6,012 nt of DNA from Chloroflexota bacterium (GTDB lineage Bacteria; Chloroflexota; Dehalococcoidia; SM23-28-2; RBG-16-64-32), in the NCBI GenBank assembly GCA_016190405.1, contig JACPQO010000274.1:1-6012 (forward strand), written 5' to 3'. Of the stretch, positions 1 to 5,417 are shown one piece after another. Positions within the stretch are counted from its first letter, which is position 1, and each line of letters opens with the position of its first letter. The notes under the pieces are model-generated. The model made no database searches. It worked only from the letters and a program-made list of their open reading frames with translations, and had not been told where the DNA came from. A program made the position numbers and the translations under genes.

Positions 1-1
1 C

Positions 2-565
2 GCCAAGGCGCCCCCCAAATCCCGCCCCTCACCCAACGGCAGCGGCCGACCCGTCAGCCAGTTTGCCGACCTCTACCAGCAGTACATCTCCAAGGTCTTC
101 GCTTACGTTTACGGCCGCGTCCAGAATAGAGAGCTATCCCTGGACATCGTATCGGACGTCTTTGAGAAGGCCTTCATGAAGAAGCAGTCCCTGCGCTCGG
201 AGGACGCCTTCGGCTCCTGGCTGTTCACCATCGCCCGTAACGAGGTTTCTTCGCACTGGCGCAAAGAGAAGCCGGCCGCCAAGGCCGTTCAAGAAGCCGC
301 CTGGGAGACCGAGATCCACCATCAGCCCCGCAGCCCGGAGGAGTCCCTGCTGCACAAGGAGCGCATCGACCACCTCCTGCGCTTTCTGCGCCAGTTGCCC
401 ACCCGCGAGCAGGAGATCATCTCCCTTAAGTTTGACGCCGAGCTCACCAACCGCGAGATCGCTCAGGTGCTGAACACCAGCGAAGTCAACGTCCGCGTTA
501 CCATCTTCCGCGCTCTGCGCAAGCTGCGAGCGCGCATGCAAGCCGTGGGGAGCCCGCCGCGATGA
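2..565 (+). CDS. ECF-type RNA polymerase sigma factor (5' partial)
   Basis: This is a sigma-70 family factor of the ECF (region 2 plus region 4 only) type, which directs core RNA polymerase to a dedicated promoter set. The frame is open from base 2, giving 187 visible residues. The only in-frame ATG (176) lies inside region 2, so it cannot be the true start; the start is upstream of the window. Region 2 covers about residues 21-90, with FADLYQQYISKVFAYVYGRV, then SDVFEKAF (region 2.2-like) and FGSWLFTIARNEVSSHWRKE (2.3/2.4). Region 4 covers about 119-179, with LPTREQEIISLKF, the HTH TNREIAQVLNTSEVNVRV and a basic end ALRKLRARM. About 28 residues rich in Glu, Ala and Pro link the two regions. 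The stop overlaps the next gene's start as ATGA (562-565), which indicates translational coupling to its probable anti-sigma partner. The ECF group cannot be assigned by eye. Confidence 0.93.
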   Translation, partial: AKAPPKSRPSPNGSGRPVSQFADLYQQYISKVFAYVYGRVQNRELSLDIVSDVFEKAFMKKQSLRSEDAFGSWLFTIARNEVSSHWRKEKPAAKAVQEAAWETEIHHQPRSPEESLLHKERIDHLLRFLRQLPTREQEIISLKFDAELTNREIAQVLNTSEVNVRVTIFRALRKLRARMQAVGSPPR

Positions 566-1905
566 AGGAACAAGGGCGGGCCGACGAGCTGGCCCGCGCC
601 ATTGAGGAGCTCCTTCAGGGCCATCCCGCCCCCGACTTGCACGACGAAGACCTGAACGACCTCCTTCGGATGGCCAGAGTCCGCCGGGACGCTGCCCGCG
701 CGGCCGGCCACGCCAGCGCCCAGCACGAAGGCGCCATCTGGCAGCAGCTGCTGGCCCGTCTGGGCCGCCTGGGCCAGAAGCAAGCCAGCAACGCGGCCGG
801 TACGCCTAAGGACGCGGCCGTCGGCGACCCGGAAATGCTCGACTTCAAAGAGCTGGAGGGCGTCATCGACCTGCGCCGCCAGATGGCCGAGCACTCGGCG
901 TCCCTCGCCGAGGTCCATCGCGATGCCGTTTGGAAGCAGGTCCAGGCCCGGATTCAGGACCGCTCTTCCAGAGGCGGCCTCTTCTTCCTGCCGCACCCTC
1001 AACCCGAAGCTCGATCCCTGGCCTCGGCCGTTGACAACCTGGTCCTGGGCGAGCCTATCTGGGAGGCCACCGACTCAAGGTTGGAGGATCTGCTGGACGT
1101 GGCCCACACCCGCCGGGCTATGGGACAGGCGGCGGCCTTGGCCGGCTCGCAGCGGGTCCAGGGACGCCTCTGGGCCCGGCTGCGGCCGCGGCTCCTGGCC
1201 CGGCTTCTGGGACCTCAGCGCGCCGGCACCGGCGATTTCGCCGCCGGGCGGCCGTGGCCCAAGCTGGCCGCCGCCGCTGCGACACTGGCGCTGGTCCTGG
1301 CCGCCCTGGGCCCGATCCCGGCCACCGGCTTCGCCGATCATCCCGCCACCCAGCTCGTCCGCTTGGCGGGGCGCCACCTGGGCGTCACCGAGACGAGCTC
1401 CACGCCCGCAGTCCCGCCCGTCACCGATATCGTCGAAGCCGGCAGCGTCAGCGCCGCCCAGGCCAGCGAGATGCTGGGCCTGCCCGCACGCCAGCCCACC
1501 TTCCTGCCGGACGGCTTCCAGCCGGTCTCCGCCAAGTACTTTCCCCAGCCCCTGACCGCCAGCGAGGGCGGCGTCTTTCTTCTGGCCTACGCCGCCACGC
1601 CCGCCGCTCCGACGGCCAGCCCGCCGACTATCCTGATATACCAGGAGCGCGCCTCCGGGACAGACGTCGCTGCCCAGCAGGGATCAGCGCAGGACCTCAC
1701 CCTGTCCGACGGCACCCGGGCTACCTATGTCGAGGGCTCCTGGATGGCCTCGGCTGATCAGGTCGTGTGGGGCGCCGATGGCTCCCAGACCCTGCTGTTC
1801 GATCGCGATGGCCTGCGCACGATAGTCCGCTACGACAACGGCCCTCGGATGGAGCCCAGCGAGCTGGCGGCCATCGCCGAAGGGATGGCGGTGGGCCCCG
1901 GCTGA
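562..1905 (+). CDS. Probable membrane anti-sigma factor with DUF4367-like C-terminal domain
   Basis: This 447-residue protein probably holds the upstream sigma factor inactive at the membrane. The role is inferred from coupling (four-base ATGA overlap; GGGGAG at 547-552, nine bases before the ATG) and topology. Residues 1-233 are charged, Ala/Arg-rich and probably helical. They contain three degenerate repeats (about 29-67, 97-131 and 174-210), each with a leucine-rich helix, paired arginines and a tryptophan (W60, W124, W204) followed by a basic LARL/QARI/RPRL end. One hydrophobic segment lies at about 235-252. The extracytoplasmic part has a Pro/Thr-rich stretch (about 278-290) and then a domain resembling DUF4367 (about 307-443): PTFLPDGFQPVS, the SDGTRATYVEG strand, QVVWGADGSQTLLF and a final SELAAIAEGM helix. 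There is no cysteine anywhere, so the usual zinc-binding HxxxCxxC anti-sigma motif is absent. The C-terminal domain call rests on pattern memory only. Confidence 0.8.
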   Translation: MKEQGRADELARAIEELLQGHPAPDLHDEDLNDLLRMARVRRDAARAAGHASAQHEGAIWQQLLARLGRLGQKQASNAAGTPKDAAVGDPEMLDFKELEGVIDLRRQMAEHSASLAEVHRDAVWKQVQARIQDRSSRGGLFFLPHPQPEARSLASAVDNLVLGEPIWEATDSRLEDLLDVAHTRRAMGQAAALAGSQRVQGRLWARLRPRLLARLLGPQRAGTGDFAAGRPWPKLAAAAATLALVLAALGPIPATGFADHPATQLVRLAGRHLGVTETSSTPAVPPVTDIVEAGSVSAAQASEMLGLPARQPTFLPDGFQPVSAKYFPQPLTASEGGVFLLAYAATPAAPTASPPTILIYQERASGTDVAAQQGSAQDLTLSDGTRATYVEGSWMASADQVVWGADGSQTLLFDRDGLRTIVRYDNGPRMEPSELAAIAEGMAVGPG

Positions 1906-1936
1906 TCCGGAATTGGCATCGACCCCTCGGTACGTG

Positions 1937-1965
1937 GTGAGGGCCCCGGAAACCGGGGCCCTCAC
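1937..1965 (+). terminator. Strong GC hairpin between convergent units
   Basis: GTGAGGGCCCCGG and its exact reverse complement CCGGGGCCCTCAC enclose an AAA loop, giving a perfect 13-bp stem. It can be lengthened by a G-T and a T-A pair at 1935-1936/1966-1967. On the plus strand it is followed by TAATTTCCCTT, a modest T-rich tail, and it sits 31 bases after the anti-sigma gene's stop, so intrinsic termination of that unit is likely. On the minus strand it lies 27 bases past the stop of the 59-residue gene but has no T-tract. There it may only protect the 3' end or slow polymerase. Confidence 0.82.
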
Positions 1966-1992
1966 TAATTTCCCTTCGATATCCTTTGGGAG

Positions 1993-2172
1993 CTACTCCA
2001 GGTCCTCCCTCAAGCGCCGCTCCCGGATCATCTCGTACAGCAGGTTTTCCACCACCATAAGTAGGAGAAGCACCTGGCGCTGCTGCCGGCGGGGCATCTT
2101 GGCCAGCATCTGGAGCAGATCAGGGTCTATCTTCTCTGCCAGGGCCAGACGGTTCTCCGGGAAGTCTGCCAT
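1993..2172 (-). CDS. 59-residue HTH-less paralog of the adjacent XRE regulators' C-terminal module
   Basis: This small gene starts at ATG 2172 and stops at TAG 1993-1995. Residues 14-45 (IDPDLLQMLAKMPRRQQRQV, then LLLLMVVENLL) match the C-terminal modules of both XRE proteins in the window (EPDLLRYLSRFPRERQRRLL and DPDLLRFLSRIPREQQGNLL). The paralogy, including the shared DPDLL, the central proline and the leucine-rich second helix, argues that it is really coding. It has no DNA-binding domain. The residues after 45 are charged (YEMIRERRLREDLE) and probably extend the second helix. The ATG follows the upstream XRE stop by three bases and has AGGG seven bases before it, so coupled translation is likely. 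By architecture it could bind the XRE proteins through the shared module and modulate them, as SinI does SinR. It could instead be the severed end of the upstream protein, because it is in the same frame behind a single TAG. Confidence 0.68.
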   Translation of the reverse strand: MADFPENRLALAEKIDPDLLQMLAKMPRRQQRQVLLLLMVVENLLYEMIRERRLREDLE

Positions 2173-2175
2173 GTC

Positions 2176-2640
2176 CTAGCCCTGCAGTCTGGAAAGGCGG
2201 GCGTCCGGCGCGTGCTCCTCCTGGCCGGGCCCGGTCTTTTCCTCCTCGTCGCCCCACTGGAAACGCTGGCCGCCGCCATTCCCCTCCCGATGGCCGAGCA
2301 GGTTCTCCATCCCCTCCAGGAGCAGGAGAAGCCGCCGCTGGCGCTCGCGGGGGAAACGGCTCAGGTAGCGGAGAAGGTCTGGTTCTATGGTGGACTGATA
2401 GCCCTCATAGACCTGCCGCAGCGTGCGCACCGTGGGATATCCGGCCGCCTCAAACAGCTCGTCCGGGTCCACGTGCATCGCCTGAGCCACGCGCAGCAGG
2501 ACCGCCGCGGAAGGATTCTTGACCTCGCCATTCTCCAACTGCGACAGGTAGCCCTGACTCACTGAGGAGCAGCCGGCCAGATGGCCTTGAGTCAGCCCAA
2601 ATCCCTCGCGCAACTCGCGGATCTTATCGCCCAGGTTCAT
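2176..2640 (-). CDS. XRE-family transcriptional regulator with C-terminal helical module
   Basis: This 154-residue protein is a likely DNA-binding repressor. Residues 5-61 form an XRE/Cro-CI type HTH: LGDKIRELREGFGLTQGHLA, then SQGYLSQLENGEVKNPS (recognition helix and following turn), then VAQAMHVDPDELFEAAGY. A linker (70-84) leads to a module (85-116, EPDLLRYLSRFPRERQRRLL and LLLEGMENLL) shared with the other XRE protein and the 59-residue protein. It is probably a helical pair used for oligomerisation. Residues 117-154 are a Gly/Glu-rich, probably disordered tail that the other XRE copy lacks. The start is secure, with a perfect AGGAGG five bases before ATG 2640 and a good promoter upstream. 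The gene stops at TAG 2176-2178, and the frame then continues open through the 59-residue gene. The HTH is clearly similar to the copy at 3122-3490, so the two probably arose by duplication. The target operators are unknown. Confidence 0.92.
   Translation of the reverse strand: MNLGDKIRELREGFGLTQGHLAGCSSVSQGYLSQLENGEVKNPSAAVLLRVAQAMHVDPDELFEAAGYPTVRTLRQVYEGYQSTIEPDLLRYLSRFPRERQRRLLLLLEGMENLLGHREGNGGGQRFQWGDEEEKTGPGQEEHAPDARLSRLQG
2180..2183 (-). promoter_or_regulatory. Ribosome-binding site of the 59-residue gene
   Basis: AGGG on the minus strand stands seven bases before ATG 2172 and lies within the last codons of the upstream XRE gene. The arrangement fits reinitiation or coupling after the TAG at 2176-2178. 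The match is only four bases, so it is modest support for the start. Confidence 0.45.
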
Positions 2641-2645
2641 GCGCT

Positions 2646-2651
2646 CCTCCT
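2646..2651 (-). promoter_or_regulatory. Perfect Shine-Dalgarno of the second XRE gene
   Basis: AGGAGG on the minus strand is five bases from ATG 2640. It fixes the start of the 154-residue regulator and is the strongest ribosome-binding site seen in this window, which fits a gene with its own leader. Confidence 0.85.
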
Positions 2652-2672
2652 GTTGGCACAGGGGTCGCCAAG

Positions 2673-2701
2673 ATTGTCCGTTGTTCCCCTGGCCTTGTCA
2701 A
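2673..2701 (-). promoter_or_regulatory. Sigma-70-type promoter for the second XRE gene
   Basis: On the minus strand, TTGACA (2701-2696) is separated by exactly 17 bases from GACAAT (2678-2673). The -35 box is a full consensus match and the -10 box matches at four of six positions, including the final T. Transcription would start near 2666, giving a leader of about 26 bases carrying the AGGAGG site. The promoter lies in the 72-bp gap after the DUF192 gene, so the last two genes can be expressed apart from the pilus genes. Confidence 0.68.
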
Positions 2702-2707
2702 TACAAG
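2694..2707. promoter_or_regulatory. 14-bp dyad over the -35 box, candidate operator
   Basis: CTTGT-CAAT-ACAAG is a perfect 5+4+5 inverted repeat that covers the whole -35 hexamer. Short dyads of this size are typical of sites bound by XRE-family dimers, and a protein bound here would block polymerase. Autorepression by the downstream XRE protein, or control by its paralog, is an inference. No second copy was noticed in the window. Confidence 0.45.
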
Positions 2708-2712
2708 CTGCT

Positions 2713-3060
2713 TCATGGCTCCATGGCCAGCCGGTCGCCCGGCTCCACCTGCGCTCGCCTGGCGGCGCCCGCCGGGAGCTCCAGGGCGCTGTGGCCGCCG
2801 CCCAGGGCGGCCGCCACCCGGAACGGCTTCATCTCCGGGACCACCTTCACGACGCGGCACTCCTTGTTCAGGAACACCACGTCGATGACGAACCGCATGA
2901 AGGCGGTGTGGATGGAGGCGCTGGGCCGCAGCAGGAGGCCGTGCCCCTCCGGCAGGCCGCGCCGGCCCATCAGGCCCCAGAAACGGGACCAGATACCGTC
3001 AGCCACTCGCACCTGCTCCGCCACCACCGTCCCCTTGGTCTCATTCAGCACTCGGGACAT
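2713..3060 (-). CDS. DUF192 (UPF0127) family protein
   Basis: This 115-residue protein is a near-complete DUF192 domain, a small beta-rich family of uncertain function. Hallmarks are FWGLMGR (27-33), a GHGLLL stretch (39-44), SIHTAFMRFVIDVVFLN (49-65), then VVKVVPEMKPFR (70-81) and ALELPAGAA near the end followed by VEPGDRL. ATG 3060 is chosen because the family usually begins with a short lead into the GTVVAEQV strand, as here. An in-frame GTG at 3135 would add 25 Pro/Gly/Ala-rich residues overlapping the XRE gene upstream, with its AAAGG only three bases away. No signal peptide or membrane segment is visible in the 115-residue form. It sits 61 bases after one XRE gene and 72 before the other, in the same direction as the Tad genes. 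A link to the pilus is suggested only by position. Confidence 0.87.
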   Translation of the reverse strand: MSRVLNETKGTVVAEQVRVADGIWSRFWGLMGRRGLPEGHGLLLRPSASIHTAFMRFVIDVVFLNKECRVVKVVPEMKPFRVAAALGGGHSALELPAGAARRAQVEPGDRLAMEP

Positions 3061-3121
3061 CGTCGAAGCCTGAAGCCCCCCGCTGGGAGGAGGCGCACCT
3101 CGCCCCGGAGGGGCCGAAGCC

Positions 3122-3490
3122 TCAGCTCCGGTCACCGGCCTTTACGGGCGTTCGCCGCTCCATCCCCAGCAACAGCCGCAGCAGGTTCCCCTGCTGCTCG
3201 CGCGGGATGCGGGAGAGGAAGCGCAGCAGGTCGGGATCCACGGCAACGTCGAACTCCTCGGCGCCGTCCGCCATCTCCGCTTCCTGGTAACCGGCAGCCT
3301 GCATCAGGCCCCGCGGGTCCGTGTGCAGGGCCTTCGCCAGCCGGAAGATTACAGCCGCGCTGGGGTTCCGCACGTCGTCGTTCTCAAGCTGAGAGAGGTA
3401 TCCCTGACTCAGCCCGCCGTACGTCGCCAGCTGCGCCTGACTCATCCCCAGCTCTTCCCGTAGAGCCCGAATCTTCTTGCCCAGAGCCAT
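3122..3490 (-). CDS. XRE-family transcriptional regulator, first copy, at the end of the tad cluster
   Basis: This 122-residue protein has an XRE-type HTH at residues 4-60 (LGKKIRALREELGMSQAQLA, LSQGYLSQLENDDVRNPS, LAKALHTDPRGLMQAAGY). A short acidic linker (70-83) follows, then the module VDPDLLRFLSRIPREQQGNL with LRLLLGMERR (84-113), which is shared with the other XRE protein and the 59-residue protein. It ends soon after the module and lacks the Gly/Glu-rich tail of its paralog. ATG 3490 is preferred over GTG 3496, which would add two residues and leave only three bases to the AAGGGG site (nine for the ATG). The gene starts 18 bases after the tadC stop, with no room for a promoter between, so it is probably transcribed with the pilus genes. 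It is therefore a candidate pilus-linked regulator; its target is unknown. Confidence 0.92.
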   Translation of the reverse strand: MALGKKIRALREELGMSQAQLATYGGLSQGYLSQLENDDVRNPSAAVIFRLAKALHTDPRGLMQAAGYQEAEMADGAEEFDVAVDPDLLRFLSRIPREQQGNLLRLLLGMERRTPVKAGDRS

Positions 3491-3508
3491 CTGCACCCGC
3501 CCCTTCCG

Positions 3509-4423
3509 CTACCTGGCCAGCGACTGCCCGATGCGTATGATCGCCGGGCCCAGGATCACCAGCATGAACGCTGGGAATATGAACAACACCAACGGGAAGA
3601 TCATCTTGATCGGCGCCTCGTGGGCTGCCTGTTCCGCCCGCTGCCGGCGCCGCATCCGTAGCTGTTCCGACTGTACGCGGAGCACCTGGGCGATACCTAC
3701 GCCTAGCTGCTCCGCCTGTATCACCGAGTTGATGAAGCTGGTCAGCTCCTCTACCCCTAAGCGCTCCCCCATCTCTGTCAGAGCGTCCCTGCGCAGCTTG
3801 CCCATGGCCGCCTCCCGCAACATGCGCGAGATCTCATCGGCCAGGGGCCCCTTGCTTTTCTCGGCCACGCGGGCCAGGGCAGCGTCCAGGCCCAGTCCGG
3901 CCTCCACGCAGGTCGTGACCAGGTCCAAGCCATCGGGGAGCGCCCTGAGGACGGCCTTCTGCCTGGCCTTCACCTTCCCCTTCAGCCACATCCGGGGGAG
4001 CATCCAGCCCAGGGCCCCGAAGCCCATGACCGCCACCGCCTGCTGAATCCCTACCGCTTGGCCGACCACCATGACAGCGAACAGGACAAACCCGGTCATG
4101 AAGAAGACGCAGGTAGCCCAGATGGCCACAAACGTGTTCACCTTCATGGGGCTGCCGGCCACGACCAGCTGCTTTTCGATGTTGGACAGCATCGAGGCCG
4201 GCAGCACCGACTTCGCGGCCCGCGCCACCGCCTCCACGCTGGGGCGGACGACCCTGTCTGCGAAGGGGATGCTCAGATCCGTCCCCCCGTCTTCCTGCAC
4301 CGCCGTGCGCGTGCGGAAATCCTGGATGCGCGTCTCGATGGCCGAAGGCGCGCGGCGGCCCAGACCGAACACCAGGGCGGTCACGCCGCCGAACACCGAT
4401 AGAGCGACGAACACTACGAGCAT
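3509..4423 (-). CDS. tadC: TadC-type inner-membrane platform protein of a Tad (Flp) pilus
   Basis: This 304-residue type II secretion F-domain (T2SSF) protein forms, with TadB, the inner-membrane platform on which the TadA ATPase acts to polymerise pilin. Membrane segments are visible at about 2-22, 98-121, 125-143 and 273-295. The F domain runs from about 162 to 289: LPDGLDLVTTCVEAGLGLDA, a helix EISRMLREAAMGKLRRDAL, EELTSFINSVIQAEQLGVGI, then the basic RMRRRQRAEQAAHEAPIKM entering the last membrane helix (FPLVLFIFPAFMLVILGPA). The CVEAGLGLDAAL and KMIFPLVLFIFPA patterns are typical of TadC rather than TadB. AGGAG lies six bases before ATG 4423 and overlaps the tadB stop region, so translation is coupled. 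Length and motifs appear complete. Confidence 0.92.
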   Translation of the reverse strand: MLVVFVALSVFGGVTALVFGLGRRAPSAIETRIQDFRTRTAVQEDGGTDLSIPFADRVVRPSVEAVARAAKSVLPASMLSNIEKQLVVAGSPMKVNTFVAIWATCVFFMTGFVLFAVMVVGQAVGIQQAVAVMGFGALGWMLPRMWLKGKVKARQKAVLRALPDGLDLVTTCVEAGLGLDAALARVAEKSKGPLADEISRMLREAAMGKLRRDALTEMGERLGVEELTSFINSVIQAEQLGVGIAQVLRVQSEQLRMRRRQRAEQAAHEAPIKMIFPLVLFIFPAFMLVILGPAIIRIGQSLAR

Positions 4424-4432
4424 ATCCCGCTC

Positions 4433-5410
4433 CTAGACCTCAATGTTCAAGATCCGCTTCATAGAGAACGCCCCTACGACCTCCAGCCCCACGGCGGCGG
4501 CCAGCATGATGCGGCCGGCCGTCTCGGTGAACAACAGACCCATGTAGGCCGGGTTGATCACCATGAACAGGAGCCCCATGCCCACGGGCAGGCCACCGAT
4601 GACGATCCCTGTCATCCGCTGCTGCGCCGTCAGGGTTGTGATCTCGCCCCGGATGCGCTCTCTCTCGCGCATGGTGAAGGCGACGTTATCCAGGATCTCC
4701 GCCAGGTTGCCGCCGGCGGTTCGCTGGATGTTGATCGCCGTAAGGACCATATCCAGGTCAGGGCTGTCGATGCGCTCTCCCAGGGCGTTCAACGCCTCCT
4801 CGGCGCTCAGGCCCAGGTTCGCCTCCCGCAACATCCTGCGCAGCTCCAGGGAGAGAGGCGCGCTCATCTGCCGCGAGGCAAACTCGAAGCTCTGCATCAG
4901 CCCGTAGCCGGACTTCAGGGCATTGGACACCAGCCCCAACATCTCCACCAGCTGCGCGTTCATGCGCGTCAGGCGCCCCTTCTTCTTGGAACCGATGTAA
5001 ATGGCGGGCATCGTGTACCCCACGCCCGCCAGGCCCATCGCCATGCCGAGGGTCAACATCGTCTGGCTGAAGACGAAGGGGACCAGGAAGAAGAGCAGCG
5101 CCAAGCCGTAGCGGATCAGGTAGAACTCGCCGACGCGCAGGGGCACGCCGGCCCGCTCCAGCTGCACGGCCACCACTTCCGAGCCCTTGAACTGCGCCAG
5201 GAAGGCGCTCAACACGGGCAGGCCGCTGTAGGAGCGCTTCCGGAGCGCGGGTTCGTCCCCCCGATCGATTACTCGCGGTGCCTGGTCCGTCCGGTAGGCC
5301 TCCAGCCGTTCCGCCATGCGCCCTTTGGCGCGGGAACCCCCAATGGCCAACACCAGGGTGAAGACGCCCAAGAGGACGACGACCGCTATGAGGACAACAA
5401 ACAGAGACAT
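4433..5410 (-). CDS. tadB: TadB-type inner-membrane platform protein of a Tad (Flp) pilus
   Basis: This 325-residue T2SSF-domain protein is the partner of TadC in the pilus assembly platform. The N-terminal membrane helix is at about 4-24, followed by a basic cytoplasmic stretch (25-95). Paired membrane segments lie at about 98-118 and 120-140, and two more at about 266-286 and 300-318. The F domain (about 152-284) shows QLVEMLGLVSNALKSGYGLM, RRMLREANLGLSAEEALNAL, the glycine pair in RTAGGNLAEILDNVAFTMRE and TTLTAQQRMTGIVIGGLP, all characteristic of TadB. ATG 5410 follows the tadA stop by seven bases, and an AGGTGA site overlapping that stop precedes it by eight bases. The TAG stop is nine bases before tadC. 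Nothing looks disrupted. It is distinct from TadC in sequence, as expected for the two-gene platform of this system. Confidence 0.92.
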   Translation of the reverse strand: MSLFVVLIAVVVLLGVFTLVLAIGGSRAKGRMAERLEAYRTDQAPRVIDRGDEPALRKRSYSGLPVLSAFLAQFKGSEVVAVQLERAGVPLRVGEFYLIRYGLALLFFLVPFVFSQTMLTLGMAMGLAGVGYTMPAIYIGSKKKGRLTRMNAQLVEMLGLVSNALKSGYGLMQSFEFASRQMSAPLSLELRRMLREANLGLSAEEALNALGERIDSPDLDMVLTAINIQRTAGGNLAEILDNVAFTMRERERIRGEITTLTAQQRMTGIVIGGLPVGMGLLFMVINPAYMGLLFTETAGRIMLAAAVGLEVVGAFSMKRILNIEV

Positions 5411-5417
5411 AAGCCCA

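Noticed and set aside
463..1002. Open frame of 179 codons on the minus strand across the sigma/anti-sigma junction
   Set aside because: It overlaps region 4 of the sigma factor and the N-terminus of its partner in antisense, and its product shows no motif.
923..1555. Open frame of 210 codons on the plus strand inside the anti-sigma gene
   Set aside because: The Pro/Arg/Ser-rich product has no recognisable fold, while the overlapping frame has a membrane helix and a domain match and is coupled to the sigma gene.
2176..2178. TAG read as an amino acid (pyrrolysine-type recoding)
   Set aside because: TAG is the ordinary stop of tadB, tadC and the small gene in the same window, and no recoding element was recognised after it. 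Occasional readthrough remains possible and is listed as a finding.
3102..3114. GCCCC-GGA-GGGGC hairpin between the first XRE gene and DUF192
   Set aside because: The stem is only five base pairs and no T-tract follows on the minus strand, so it is not a convincing terminator. The base composition alone makes such stems common here.
3058..3135. Longer DUF192 protein starting at GTG 3135
   Set aside because: The added 25 residues are Pro/Gly/Ala-rich without a signal peptide, overlap the upstream gene by 14 bases, and the nearest AAAGG is only three bases from the GTG. ATG 3060 gives the usual family length, although its own ribosome-binding site is weak.
2581..3540. Open frame of 319 codons on the plus strand
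   Set aside because: It lies opposite the DUF192 gene, the first XRE gene and the start of the second, which all have clear domain matches. Its product is an Arg/Pro/Ser/Ala-rich string without motifs, as expected for a shadow frame in GC-rich DNA.
3477..4046. Open frame of 189 codons on the plus strand
   Set aside because: It is antisense to tadC, whose F domain is unmistakable. The product is Ser/Arg/Ala-rich with scattered cysteines and no pattern.
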